Positions 1 to 9,040 of a stretch of 44,441 nucleotides of DNA are shown here, piece after piece (position 1 is the first letter of the stretch; each line of letters opens with the position of its first letter). The notes beneath the pieces were generated by a model. It was not told where the DNA came from, ran no database searches, and was given only the letters and a program-made list of their open reading frames with translations. Source of the DNA: Chloroflexota bacterium (lineage in GTDB: Bacteria > Chloroflexota > Anaerolineae > J036 > Brachytrichaceae); NCBI GenBank assembly GCA_030550095.1, contig JAUQQA010000017.1, positions 1-44,441 on the forward strand. The letters run 5' to 3'. The position numbers and the translations under genes were made by a program.

Positions 1-456
1 GGCGCACCATGCGATCAGCTTGCGCACGCCTTGTTGGAAGTTAGCCGTGGTATCGGTGCGCAGATTTTGTGGAGTGAAGACCTCGAGCACAACTGCACCG
101 ACAGATTCAAGCAAGCCCTTCAGGGCAAAGCCAGCGCGTTGTCCGAGGGCAGTGTCGGTGGTGATCAGGATGTGGTGCGTGCCCCTAAGGGCATCGGCGG
201 GGCTGGATCGGGCGTCAGCGAGCAAGCCGTTCAGCTCGGCGCTGCGCTTGCGCGCCTCGCTGAGCGAGAGAGCAGCGAACTCGTTTATCAGCTCAGCCTC
301 GCGCTGTTTGAGGTGGTTGACGAGCTCAGACGGCAAATTGGCTTCTTTGGTTTCGTTGGCGTATTCGCTGAGCAGCTTGCGCTGTTCTTCGTTAGCGGCG
401 TTGGTGTAGAGGCTAGTGCCGACGGTGGAGACGAATAGGGTGAGCTCGAGGGCCAT
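1..456 (-). CDS. CARF protein of the APE2256 family (possible cOA ring nuclease), partial
   Basis: This is the last visible gene of the cas operon and it runs off the left edge with no stop. The visible 152 residues open with a beta strand and the motif STVGTSLYTN (residues 10-19), followed by a helical insert and then ITTDTALGQ (98-106). That layout is typical of Cas_APE2256/TIGR02619 CARF proteins. Members of this family bind cyclic oligoadenylates, and the archaeal Crn1 relatives cleave cA4. The Ser/Thr-rich first loop is where the ligand and active site lie in those enzymes. The ATG at 456 has a GGAG-type site just upstream and starts 23 bases after the stop of the preceding RAMP gene. 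Whether a C-terminal effector domain (HEPN or other) follows cannot be seen, so ring nuclease and Csm6-like effector both remain possible. Confidence 0.8.
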   Translation of the reverse strand, partial: MALELTLFVSTVGTSLYTNAANEEQRKLLSEYANETKEANLPSELVNHLKQREAELINEFAALSLSEARKRSAELNGLLADARSSPADALRGTHHILITTDTALGQRAGFALKGLLESVGAVVLEVFTPQNLRTDTTANFQQGVRKLIAWCA

Positions 457-479
457 CTTTTCTTTGCTCCGCTTTGAAG

Positions 480-2690
480 CTAGGCTCGCTTCACGGCAGT
501 GACAATCTCGCCATTCAGTTGGAACTTAACCTGCATTCGCTTGCCTGGCATATTGCCTTGGACAACTTTGATGTCGAATCGGTATCTCTTTTGCGTCTTT
601 GCATCCTGCACAACCCCGTAGCGCTTGTCAGGTCTGATCTCGACGATTACACCTTCTAGCCACTGTGTAGAGTTAGGCCCCGCCGTGCTGCCCAACGAGC
701 GAATAGCTGGAGGTGAGGGTAGGGATTTCTGCACACCACTCGGATGCGGCAAAACAGGCCGGTCACGGTATTCATTGAGCTTCTTCCCAGTGCGTGGGTC
801 GCGGCGCTCGATCTCCATATAACGGGTCTTGCTGGCAAGAACTCCGACCTCTGGTCCAGGCCAGCTTAGCATGGCAAAAAGTTCGCGGATGTGCAACTGT
901 TGCTCAAATCCTTGAGGGGTGCCACCTGTCACCCAGTGCTTAAATGCCTGTATGACATCGGCGATCTGCTGGGTATCTGCCAGGGTACTATGAACCGCCC
1001 AGTTACCGCTCTCGTCAAATAAGCGCGTGTAGCGCGCACGGCGATCGACCAAATTCAGTGTGCTTCGGATACTAACGGCACCCATGCCATAGGGCTTTGC
1101 CATACCGAGCTTGAGGCGGTAGTGGGGGTCTGAGGCTAGGAGTAGGATCCAAGCTAACGCGCCGAGCTCATAGGGACGCAAGTTGTCAAAGTAGATGCGG
1201 AAAGTGAAGTCCGCACCTTTTTTAACGGCTTTGATGCGTGTGTACTGTGTCTTGTGGCGCTGGAGCTTCTGTTCGTCCCCTTCCTCTACCTGGTCAATGG
1301 TGACTTCGCCGCGGTTCCAGTACAGTTTGTATCCGCGAATGGGCGTATCGTCGTTATAATTCAAGAGCTTGGCTTTGTCATCAGGATTGGGTTGGCAGAG
1401 ATAGTGTTGGAACGTAGTTGGCTTCGGAGTAGAGAGCACGCGCGGCGTGATCTCGCGCTCGAAAGGGTCAGGCAAATTGCCTGCATAGAGCCCATCAGTA
1501 AATGAGACGCGCCCGGCATGGGCAATGGTTCTATTTCTGCCGCGTCGGGTATAGCCGAAGATCGACTCGGCAAGGTCAACATCATCCCGACCCTGAGGGC
1601 GAAATTCAGCGGGGATGTGGTCTGCGATGCTTTTACGGTAGGGCAAACGCATCATCAGAGTGTGCCCAAAGAAAAGAAGCCTGTTTTTTTGGTCGAGCAG
1701 GTAGAACACGGGGTGCATGTCCTGGAGCACGCCCTTGTCGCCAAGGAGCTTCTTTTGCCCCTCGGTGAGCTGGTCGAGGTAGTCACGATCGAGGGCAACT
1801 GGTCTACCCTCATCGTCCTTAAATCTTAGGGGCAGCCAAGCCTCTGGGGGGATGTCCTCGTCTGGTGCAAGGATGACGGCTTCATGACGTTTCTTGTCTA
1901 TGTGCCCGCTCTTAAGCAGAACGCCCTCCAGAAAGTCTGGTTTTGGCGTTGCTGAAGCCTCAATGACAGGGGCATAGCGGATCCTTAGGAAGCCGCCTTT
2001 TACGTCTTGTAGTTCGTATTTACCCACCTTGACGTAGATCAGGCACGCACTCTTCAGCCCTATGCCCCGTCCTTTTGGCCAAGGCTGCAACTCGTGCTTG
2101 ATCGGGTTCAGACGATCGTGGGAGATTCGACACCAGCCCACGCCATCTTGGGTCTGCTTTGCGGGCTGAATGTACCACTCACCATCCGCCCCCTTACGGA
2201 TGAAGCCTGCCTTCACACGAGGGGTAAACGAGTGCTCTGGGTCTGATGGGTCAGACTCCATAATATGTCCACGATACTGGACACCGAGACTTGTGGTGTC
2301 AAACGCTCGGTAGACCAGCTTTCGGTCGGTGACGAAGCCAAATCGGGCATTGCTGATGATCTCCGTCATCATGCGGAAAAGCCCGCGCAAGGAGCTAGCC
2401 GGGATGCGCGGTGTCTTCTGCTCGTCTATAGAGAAGAAGTCGAGGCGATCGCGCGTTGTCTCTGCAGTAGGGTCATCTACTTTCATCGGCCCTCGAATGA
2501 AGCAGGGGGTTTCTGTGGTGAGCGTGCAATCGAACCAACCTGAGAAAACAGGTTGGTCTCCATCTTCTGTCCAGAATCGGTCATGAGCTAGAGGCGGTGG
2601 TGCAATGCGTACATGTTCTGGCAACGGCACGAAGTTGTAGGGCGCGCAGGCAGTGCGCTCGGGTCGAGTTGGATTGGTGTGCTTGACCAT
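480..2690 (-). CDS. TIGR03986-type RAMP (Cas7-like) protein with a C-terminal OB/cold-shock-like domain
   Basis: This is a 736-residue subunit of the type III effector. The N-terminus APYNFVPLPE (residues 16-25) is characteristic of the TIGR03986 family of CRISPR-associated RAMP proteins, which I infer is related to the group 7 proteins found in III-D loci. RAMP signatures include RIPASSLRGLFRMM (about 95-108) and a glycine loop GMAKPYGMGAV. The last 60 or so residues form a separate small beta domain, with WLEGVIVEIRPDKRYGVV followed by PGKRMQVKF. This reads like a cold-shock or OB fold and could bind RNA. The ATG overlaps the stop of csx19 as TAATG, so translation is probably coupled. No catalytic residue can be assigned from sequence alone. 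Confidence 0.85.
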   Translation of the reverse strand: MVKHTNPTRPERTACAPYNFVPLPEHVRIAPPPLAHDRFWTEDGDQPVFSGWFDCTLTTETPCFIRGPMKVDDPTAETTRDRLDFFSIDEQKTPRIPASSLRGLFRMMTEIISNARFGFVTDRKLVYRAFDTTSLGVQYRGHIMESDPSDPEHSFTPRVKAGFIRKGADGEWYIQPAKQTQDGVGWCRISHDRLNPIKHELQPWPKGRGIGLKSACLIYVKVGKYELQDVKGGFLRIRYAPVIEASATPKPDFLEGVLLKSGHIDKKRHEAVILAPDEDIPPEAWLPLRFKDDEGRPVALDRDYLDQLTEGQKKLLGDKGVLQDMHPVFYLLDQKNRLLFFGHTLMMRLPYRKSIADHIPAEFRPQGRDDVDLAESIFGYTRRGRNRTIAHAGRVSFTDGLYAGNLPDPFEREITPRVLSTPKPTTFQHYLCQPNPDDKAKLLNYNDDTPIRGYKLYWNRGEVTIDQVEEGDEQKLQRHKTQYTRIKAVKKGADFTFRIYFDNLRPYELGALAWILLLASDPHYRLKLGMAKPYGMGAVSIRSTLNLVDRRARYTRLFDESGNWAVHSTLADTQQIADVIQAFKHWVTGGTPQGFEQQLHIRELFAMLSWPGPEVGVLASKTRYMEIERRDPRTGKKLNEYRDRPVLPHPSGVQKSLPSPPAIRSLGSTAGPNSTQWLEGVIVEIRPDKRYGVVQDAKTQKRYRFDIKVVQGNMPGKRMQVKFQLNGEIVTAVKRA

Positions 2691-3331
2691 TAGGCTTGCT
2701 CCTCTTCTTCACAGACAGTCAGTTCAACCAAGCGGGTGGCGACAGTGCGGGCGATTTCGTCTGGGGCAAGGTAGTGGCGGACGCGCAAGCATAGGCGCCG
2801 CGCAGCGCTCACATTCAAGTTCGGGTCACTCGACGGGGGGGCGTGACGGATACCCTGAGCGCCCTCACAGACGATCAAGAAGCCAGCGCCTTTCGTCTGT
2901 GCAGTCACGCCTGTCGTGCCCCAGAGCAGGTAATGCTCGTCGTAGTACTCGCAGAAGTCGTACTCGCAGAAGTCGGGCGGGGCAGAGTTCAGGTCGGCAT
3001 TAACATCGTCGGCTATCGTGCGTGCCTGCCAATGACTGTTGTCGCGCCAGACCAGGACCTCACGCCGGGCGTTGAACAAGCGCGCTTCCCACACCAGCTC
3101 TGCGTTCGAGGCGGGGGAACCGCTGTTCGGGATGTCGCTAGAAGTCGCCCACCCTGTGGCTTCGGTGGGCACCCCCCAGATGACCCCATCGGTTTGGGTG
3201 ACCAGCAAGATGTCGTCGGGCTGTGCTTGTTGGCGCAACCAGCTGAGCGGGTCACCTACAATGCAGTGATAGCTCACTTGCGCTCGGCAGGTCAACAAGG
3301 TACGCACGGGGCAGAAGGATCTATGCGGCAT
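2690..3331 (-). CDS. csx19: Csx19 (TIGR03984), type III-D accessory protein
   Basis: This is a 213-residue protein. The match to Csx19 rests on a central pattern: an ARLFNARREVLVWRD strand pair, a later YLLWGT, and LRVRHYLAPDEIA near the C-terminus. Csx19 occurs with Csx10 in subtype III-D; its biochemical role is not established. The ORF is open for another 61 codons upstream, but that stretch lies antisense-like inside the preceding RAMP gene and has no family resemblance. The ATG at 3331 has an AGGAGG site at the right distance, and the gene then overlaps the preceding one by 11 bases. I therefore chose this start. Confidence 0.8.
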   Translation of the reverse strand: MPHRSFCPVRTLLTCRAQVSYHCIVGDPLSWLRQQAQPDDILLVTQTDGVIWGVPTEATGWATSSDIPNSGSPASNAELVWEARLFNARREVLVWRDNSHWQARTIADDVNADLNSAPPDFCEYDFCEYYDEHYLLWGTTGVTAQTKGAGFLIVCEGAQGIRHAPPSSDPNLNVSAARRLCLRVRHYLAPDEIARTVATRLVELTVCEEEEQA

Positions 3332-4835
3332 GTGAAGCCTCCTGAGCGGCAAGCGATTCGTGCAAGGCGGCGACGAAACCCTCCAACTGCGCTCGGTCGC
3401 CGGAGAGGGTGAGACGGTTGTCAGTTTGTTCGATGCGCCACTCGTGCGTGCGCTGACCGTCGCGGTGGACAAGGTCGGCTGCGATGCCTTGCAAGCGCCC
3501 GCGGCCGATGCCAATCTCGCCGCCGAGCGGCAGGTCGCCAGTCCACAGGTCTTTGAGCAAGAGTAAGAGCACGCCGATCTCGTGCGCCTTGGGGTCGCGG
3601 ATGCGCACAGTGAGGGTCAAGCGAGTGTCCTGGCGAGCAAAGGCGGGTTGTTCGTCGAACAAGGCACCCTCGACGACCCCGCCAGTGAAGCGGTCAATGC
3701 GGATGCGGCTTTGGATCAAATCGGTGATGGCGTTGTCGATCTCGCATTCGGCGGTAATGAGGCGGCTAGCATGTGGTTTTGCGGTGCGATCCTGCAGGTC
3801 TGGGCCAAAGAGGTCGTCCACAATTTGCCGCGCTCGATTTGGGTTGAAAGTATTTAGAATGCGCAGCGCTCGACTGCGCAAGGCGCCAGCAAGCGAAGTG
3901 CCTGAAAGGATGGGGCGCCACGCGCCGTCGCGGCGAGCGTGAAGGTGAACGAGGTCTGGGCCGACGTCGTCGCGCCCGGTGTTGCCGCGGATCATGATCG
4001 AGCCGCACAAGGCGAATGTGGCACGCATCTCGAACGAGGCGTGAACGAGGGTCACGGGGCAGACGTCCTGTGCGCCGAACGCGCGCAGCAGGTCTCGCAT
4101 GATGCTGTCGTCCGGATGTGGCTGACCTTGATCGGTCATAGTGCAGACTTGGGTGCTGTGGTCAGGGCGCAGCGGTGCGTTGCCCTCGCGCAGCCAGGCG
4201 ATGAGGTCGTCAGCGCTGTCGGCGAGGCGGTAGCGGCGCACGCGCCAGCAGGAGACGCGCACTGCGCCGTAGCCGCGCTGCTTGCGCTTGCCGATAGCGA
4301 TCTCGCCGTTGGTCAAGCCGGTCAGCGCGGCTGCTAGCGCTTGTAGGGCAGGGGTGTTGTCCTTGTGCTTAAACAAGAGCAGCTCGAAGCGCAGCGGAAA
4401 GCGCGCGCCAGCCGCCCAGGTCTCAATGCTGAACAACGCCTGGTCGGCTGCGGTGCGGGTGTGCGGGTCGAGCTTGACCCCGTCGCGCAGCTCGACCTCG
4501 GCGGGCGCGCCGATGGCGTCATCCACAATGAGCGGGCTTTGTTCGCCGTCCTCGTCGCCCTTGGCGCCGCCAAAGAGAGCAACATCGAGGGCATGGTTTG
4601 AATTGGTCACGCGGCGAAGGTAGGCGCGCAGCGCGCCGGCGAGCGAGCTGCCGGTGAGCAGCGGACAAGTAGGGTCGAAGCTGTCGCGTAGGAGTGGCAA
4701 GTTGGTGTCGTCACTGCTATCGCCAGCGCCAAAGTGAGCAGGAGAAAGCAGGACGAGCTCACCCTCAACAACGATGCGCTCAGCGATCTGGCGAGACTTT
4801 GAGGGATGCCAAAACGCTTCATTTGAAACAGTCAC
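3321..4835 (-). CDS. Tandem-RAMP Cas7-like protein of the type III effector
   Basis: This 504-residue protein contains two RAMP (Cas7-like) units in a row. Each has the same helix motif, LTGSSLAGALRAYLRR in the first half and LSGTSLAGALRSRALR in the second. Each also has its own glycine-rich loop, RGYGAV in the first and IGIGRGRLQG in the second. It would occupy two backbone positions on the crRNA. The start is GTG at 4835, in a GTGA overlap with the stop of csx10. A strong AAGGAGG lies 5 bases upstream, which decides this start. Tandem Cas7 fusions are known in III-D and III-E-like systems. Which backbone position it fills is not clear from sequence. Confidence 0.82.
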   Translation of the reverse strand: MTVSNEAFWHPSKSRQIAERIVVEGELVLLSPAHFGAGDSSDDTNLPLLRDSFDPTCPLLTGSSLAGALRAYLRRVTNSNHALDVALFGGAKGDEDGEQSPLIVDDAIGAPAEVELRDGVKLDPHTRTAADQALFSIETWAAGARFPLRFELLLFKHKDNTPALQALAAALTGLTNGEIAIGKRKQRGYGAVRVSCWRVRRYRLADSADDLIAWLREGNAPLRPDHSTQVCTMTDQGQPHPDDSIMRDLLRAFGAQDVCPVTLVHASFEMRATFALCGSIMIRGNTGRDDVGPDLVHLHARRDGAWRPILSGTSLAGALRSRALRILNTFNPNRARQIVDDLFGPDLQDRTAKPHASRLITAECEIDNAITDLIQSRIRIDRFTGGVVEGALFDEQPAFARQDTRLTLTVRIRDPKAHEIGVLLLLLKDLWTGDLPLGGEIGIGRGRLQGIAADLVHRDGQRTHEWRIEQTDNRLTLSGDRAQLEGFVAALHESLAAQEASHAA

Positions 4836-6532
4836 GGCTCACCTCCTTGGGCTTGGTTGGTTGACTTGGATGCCCTTACGGCGCGGCGGAGCACTTCAGC
4901 GAGCAGACGCAAGGTCAGAGCACGGCGCTGCTCCAGAGAGGGAGTGACCTCGACATCGCCCAGCTGCACTCTAACGACAACTTCGTTGGCGCGAGCCAAC
5001 TTCAGCGTTTGCGCCCATGCGACGGGGTCTTGCTCGTCCAAGGCTTTGGCGATGACCTCGATCCACTGGTTGAAAGGCTGAGCGCTAGGGCGCTGCACAC
5101 GCTGGCTTGAGGTGACTTCGAGGACGCGAGCGCGTTCCCACTGCTCGCGGACGGTTTGGCGCTTCGTTGCGCTCTCGAGGAAACTTTTCAAGCGCGCAGC
5201 CGGCTCTGGGTCGTTCAAGGCGTTGAGGGTGATGCTGCGCAAGCGATTTAGTTGCGTGCGGCTGGGCGGTGGATGTATTTGGAGCTGAGCAGCGCGACTC
5301 AAGCAGAGCTGCTCCAGGCGCTGAGCGAGCAGCCGTTGTGCCATGCGCTCGGCAAGCTGACGACTGAAGGGTTCCGCTAGGGCAACTCTGCTTCCCTGTG
5401 GGTCGGGTTGCGCTTCGATGCACAACTTCGCCCACTGCTGCCAATTGAAAGCAAGGCGACCGAAGCCCTCGTTGAGGCGCTCACCGAGGCCGACCTGCTC
5501 TAGGGCTTGCAATTTGTCGGCAGGAACAACCTGCGCTGCTTTGAGCACGAGCACGCTGCCTGCAGCGAAGGCATGGGCTTGAGGCAAAGGCAAGCCCCAC
5601 TTGCGGTTGAAGCCGCCAACGACTTCGACGCCGACGAAGGCGCGCTCGAGGGTGACCTCGGCGCCTAGCGCTTCGCCGAGTCGCCGGGCGAGATGCTCGG
5701 CATCCACGGTGAATTGACCGTATTGGTTGCGCAGCAGCAAGGGGCTGAGTAAGGTGGCGATCAGCTCTTCCTGTGCGGGTGCAAGGCAACCGCCGACCTC
5801 GCGCCAGCTAGAGTCGGCACGCAGATATTTGAATCGAGCGCGGCCGTAGCCTGCGGTGTGGGCTTTGCCAATCCAGAACTCGCCATTGAGCAGCGGCTCA
5901 AGTGTTTCCTCGTCAGCATCGTCGCACAGGATTGCACCGATGAAGGTCTGTCCTGCGTCGAGGGCGTCATAGCGGTAAACCGCGCCGTCGCCTTTGCGAG
6001 GGCGGCCAAAGTTGCGATTGGCAGTGGCGCGCTGGGTGTGGATCGCAACACGGCGGCGCGGCGAGAGCAAACGCACGCGGGCGCACTCTTCCTCTGGGTC
6101 ACCCAACCAGCAAAACGGAGCCGTGACGCGCTGGTTTGGCTCATCTCCCTCAGGCTGATCGACGGCGAGATCGAAGATCGGGACCTTGTGCTCTTCATCC
6201 TCCCTAGCCTTCACCCGCTGGCTCTTGTTCTGATACCAGGAGCGCGGTGTGGGCAACATGCGCTCAGGCGACTGGACTTCGGGCACGGCTGGGTAGGCGT
6301 TGAGGAAACGGACGTTGCCAAAGAAGAGCCGGCGCGCAACATCGGCTGTGCGCTCGTGGTCGAGCACGTGCTCAAGCGACACTCCTTCGGTCTGGGCGAA
6401 GCGGGTAAACAGGGCGGCGCGGATCACACTGCCGGGGATGTAGGGGTACGACACGCTGCTGTTGGGGTCGCCCTCCACACGCCCAAACAAGGCCGGTGTG
6501 AGCAACTCAACGCGGTAGATCAGCGCTTTCAT
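4832..6532 (-). CDS. csx10: Csx10, Cas5-group RAMP and signature protein of subtype III-D
   Basis: This is a 566-residue protein. The N-terminus has the Cas5/Csx10 pattern: a beta strand, GDPNSSVSYPYIPGSVIRA (about residues 21-39), then LFFGNVRF and RMLPTPRSWY. Two glycine loops follow, TAGYGRARF and LNEGFGRL near residue 355. Csx10 is expected to cap the 5' handle of the crRNA. From about residue 385 to the end the sequence becomes strongly helical, with no RAMP motifs. This may be a fused small-subunit-like helical domain or a family-typical tail. The ATG at 6532 has GGGAGAGG upstream and lies 26 bases inside the end of the Csm3-like gene. Confidence 0.85.
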   Translation of the reverse strand: MKALIYRVELLTPALFGRVEGDPNSSVSYPYIPGSVIRAALFTRFAQTEGVSLEHVLDHERTADVARRLFFGNVRFLNAYPAVPEVQSPERMLPTPRSWYQNKSQRVKAREDEEHKVPIFDLAVDQPEGDEPNQRVTAPFCWLGDPEEECARVRLLSPRRRVAIHTQRATANRNFGRPRKGDGAVYRYDALDAGQTFIGAILCDDADEETLEPLLNGEFWIGKAHTAGYGRARFKYLRADSSWREVGGCLAPAQEELIATLLSPLLLRNQYGQFTVDAEHLARRLGEALGAEVTLERAFVGVEVVGGFNRKWGLPLPQAHAFAAGSVLVLKAAQVVPADKLQALEQVGLGERLNEGFGRLAFNWQQWAKLCIEAQPDPQGSRVALAEPFSRQLAERMAQRLLAQRLEQLCLSRAAQLQIHPPPSRTQLNRLRSITLNALNDPEPAARLKSFLESATKRQTVREQWERARVLEVTSSQRVQRPSAQPFNQWIEVIAKALDEQDPVAWAQTLKLARANEVVVRVQLGDVEVTPSLEQRRALTLRLLAEVLRRAVRASKSTNQAQGGEP

Positions 6533-7211
6533 GTTTAGCCTCTCCCTTCACAGTTTTGACGAACTGATCGAACGCCGAATCGGTGATGTCTGCCCCTGCC
6601 CGCAGGAGCCGAACCTCTTTGAGACGCCCGCGCCCGCGGTTGCGCCCGCTGCCGACGCGGCGCAGCGCCAATGCGCAGGCGCACAGCAGACCGAGCTCGA
6701 TGTCTGTGGGCTGGCGTTTGAACACCAAATCGGCGGTGAAGGTTTGTTCGCGGATGAGCACACGCGCAGCGCGCAGGCTGCCCTCTTGAGGTGCGCCGTC
6801 TGGGTCGATGCTCGTTTGTCGACGGATATCGGTGAGCGCACCCAGAACGTCGGCGGGAGAAAGCTTGCCCCTGCGCACCTCAGCGGCTACTGCCTCGCAG
6901 AGCTGGTCGGGCAGGCGGGCATCGCCGATGTGGAGCACACCCTCACCGTCAACCAAGCCGCCAGGGATGCCGAACAGCTGCTGCGCTGCCTGGAGAAGCA
7001 ACTGGAGATTGGGGCAACCCTGCACCTCCAACGCAAACAAGATGTTGGCGCACTCCTCGACGAGCAGCCCTTTCAGGGTTCGCCCGCGCATGAAGGGCAG
7101 CCCAGTGGTGCTGTCGTACTCGATCTCATCATCAACCAGACCAGCGACGCCGTCGCCGCGGGCAAGGGTGGCGTCGCTAGCGAACGTGAAGCGCAGGTGT
7201 AGGGTGTTCAT
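6507..7211 (-). CDS. Csm3-like Cas7 backbone protein
   Basis: This 234-residue protein is a single RAMP unit. The motif GLPFMRGRTLKGLLVEEC (about residues 37-54) is the usual Csm3/Cmr4 helix preceded by a loop. Acidic residues DDEIEYD (about 27-33) lie where Csm3 carries its RNA-cleaving aspartate. A glycine-arginine loop, GSGRNRGRGRL, is near the C-terminus. By homology it forms the repeated backbone along the crRNA and may cut target RNA at regular spacing. It overlaps the stop of cas10 as ATGA and overlaps csx10 by 26 bases, so all three are probably co-translated. Confidence 0.85.
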   Translation of the reverse strand: MNTLHLRFTFASDATLARGDGVAGLVDDEIEYDSTTGLPFMRGRTLKGLLVEECANILFALEVQGCPNLQLLLQAAQQLFGIPGGLVDGEGVLHIGDARLPDQLCEAVAAEVRRGKLSPADVLGALTDIRRQTSIDPDGAPQEGSLRAARVLIREQTFTADLVFKRQPTDIELGLLCACALALRRVGSGRNRGRGRLKEVRLLRAGADITDSAFDQFVKTVKGEAKHESADLPR

Positions 7212-9022
7212 GCTTCTTCTGGCTCGGGCTGAAGATCTAGCGTCTCGAGATCAAAGTGCTCGATCGGCAGGTGGAGGTCCATCAGTTCGACGGCGTCGAA
7301 GTAAGCGCAGCGGGCAAGCGATCCGTTGCTGGAGCTATCCAGCCAGCCTGTTCTCCGATGCTTGCCCTTGTCACCTTCAGCCAATTCAGGCAGTTCAGCA
7401 TCGCCGTAAATGGCAACGAACCTCTCAACCGCGTTTGGTCCTTGGCGCAGCGCTTCACGCAGGGCTTTGACTTTGTTGCGGCGCTGCGCCCAGTTGCTCT
7501 CCTGAAAGGCGCGGGTGAGGCGCTCGACAATGGTCCACGTCCGAGCAGTCTCTGCAGTGAGCGATGTGCCGTCTTTGGGTTGAGTCAGCCGAACGGGGCG
7601 CAAGGTCAGCTCGCCGTGGGGAGTGCGATATTCGCGGCGACGCATCGCGCTGAGGTCGTCAATCAGTCCGCTGATGGCGATGTGCCAGTCGAGGTAAGCC
7701 CCTTGAGGCTGATTGGTGGTGTCTTGAGCTCGGGCACGCGCGCGCTTCGCGTTGCGGCACAGCTCGTCGGCAAGCTGATAGGCTCGGGCGAAGGGGAAAC
7801 GAGATTTGACCACAGCGACGCCCGCGCAGGCGCTCGGTTGCTCGTCAGGGAGCAGCGCGCCAGCCTTGCACAGTGCCTCGGCTGCGCGATCAGCAAAGAG
7901 GGTGAGATATCTGGTGGTCAAGGAGAGTGCTAGACGGGCGTCGCAGACAAAGGTAACGTCATCGCCGCCAATGATGAGCGGGCGAAACGGCAGGTATTTC
8001 CTGTTGTCATCTGCGAGTACCAGCTCGGGGGGTTCGACGGGCCAGAGATGCTTACCTTGCTTGCGTGCTTGCTCGACTCGGTGCACGAAGTTGGTCAATG
8101 AGTTGAGCATTTCAGTCAAGGTTGTCTCAGCAGCGTCCTGCAAGGCGCGAGAGCGTTTGCGCAGCGCGTCGATGTAGGTGCGATTGTCGTGGGCGTAGCG
8201 TTGCCCAAGGCGTCTCATGGCTTCGCCGAAACCGTTGCCATCTATGTGGACGACAGCGATGAAACTTTGCTCGCCGCGGGTGCGCCCAAGCTGGTCAAGG
8301 TCGCTTGGGAAGTCGAAGTCACCAGCGATTGCTGCGCGGAATTGCTCACACAACTCATCGGTGGCGAGCGGAGCCGCGCGCAGCTTAGCGACGACGCTCG
8401 ACGAGAGGGGCAGGTTGCGGTCCTCCCCGTAGGAGAGGATGTGAGTTGCGGGCAGTCCTGTTGAGCGGCAAGCCGCGGTCACTCCTAGACCAAGCAGGGG
8501 CGCGTCGAAGGGACGGTTCGCTTTTTGCCGATCAAGATCTGCGAAAGCGTGCTGGACAGCAAGATACAATCCGCCGCCGTGACGCTCAGGGTTGAAGCCC
8601 GAGCCGTCTGGGTGTGCGCTCCAGTCGAAGACGTGCTCAGGCGCTGCCGCCCAATCGAAGCACTGGATGGAGAACAGCAGGGTCAACCCCGGCGCGGAGG
8701 CGAGGACGCGCCGAGAATGTTGGCGGACGAACTGGCGCGCTAGCGTCTCGTCCTTGAACAGGACAAGGACGTTGCCGCCCGTTGCGTAGATCACCTCGGC
8801 CTCAAGGTTGTCTCGCTCGATACAGCGCTGAGGGTCGAGTTGCCCGCGGGCTGGGTCGGCGATGTTGTGCTTGGACGCGACTTGCATGATGGTTTCGAGC
8901 GCCCAGGCACCGGTCGCCTGCTTGACCAGCCAGGAGGCGCCGATGTTCTCGGCAAGCCGGTTGCTGGCGAAGATGTAAGATTGGATTTGAGTTGTGTCCA
9001 CGACAACGAGACAGGGCTTCAT
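7208..9022 (-). CDS. cas10: Cas10, cyclic-oligoadenylate synthase subunit without an HD domain
   Basis: This is a 604-residue large subunit. It begins directly with the first palm domain: residues 8-34 carry the YIFASNRLAENIGAS pattern, and YATGGNVLVLF follows at 79-89. The second palm domain has HIDGNGFG (259-266) and the intact catalytic GGDD at 352-355. The GGDD predicts ATP conversion to cyclic oligoadenylates once target RNA is bound. There is no N-terminal HD nuclease domain, so DNA cleavage by this subunit is not expected. Instead of a full four-cysteine zinc finger, only an AACRSTGLPA motif remains near residue 185. The ATG at 9022 has AAGGAG upstream. The length is below that of HD-containing Cas10 proteins. 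Confidence 0.92.
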   Translation of the reverse strand: MKPCLVVVDTTQIQSYIFASNRLAENIGASWLVKQATGAWALETIMQVASKHNIADPARGQLDPQRCIERDNLEAEVIYATGGNVLVLFKDETLARQFVRQHSRRVLASAPGLTLLFSIQCFDWAAAPEHVFDWSAHPDGSGFNPERHGGGLYLAVQHAFADLDRQKANRPFDAPLLGLGVTAACRSTGLPATHILSYGEDRNLPLSSSVVAKLRAAPLATDELCEQFRAAIAGDFDFPSDLDQLGRTRGEQSFIAVVHIDGNGFGEAMRRLGQRYAHDNRTYIDALRKRSRALQDAAETTLTEMLNSLTNFVHRVEQARKQGKHLWPVEPPELVLADDNRKYLPFRPLIIGGDDVTFVCDARLALSLTTRYLTLFADRAAEALCKAGALLPDEQPSACAGVAVVKSRFPFARAYQLADELCRNAKRARARAQDTTNQPQGAYLDWHIAISGLIDDLSAMRRREYRTPHGELTLRPVRLTQPKDGTSLTAETARTWTIVERLTRAFQESNWAQRRNKVKALREALRQGPNAVERFVAIYGDAELPELAEGDKGKHRRTGWLDSSSNGSLARCAYFDAVELMDLHLPIEHFDLETLDLQPEPEEA

Positions 9023-9040
9023 AGATCTCCTTCCAGGGTT

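Noticed and set aside
2690-3514. Long form of csx19 starting at 3514
   Set aside because: The added 61 residues overlap the previous RAMP gene, look like a shadow translation and lack a ribosome site; the ATG at 3331 has AGGAGG.
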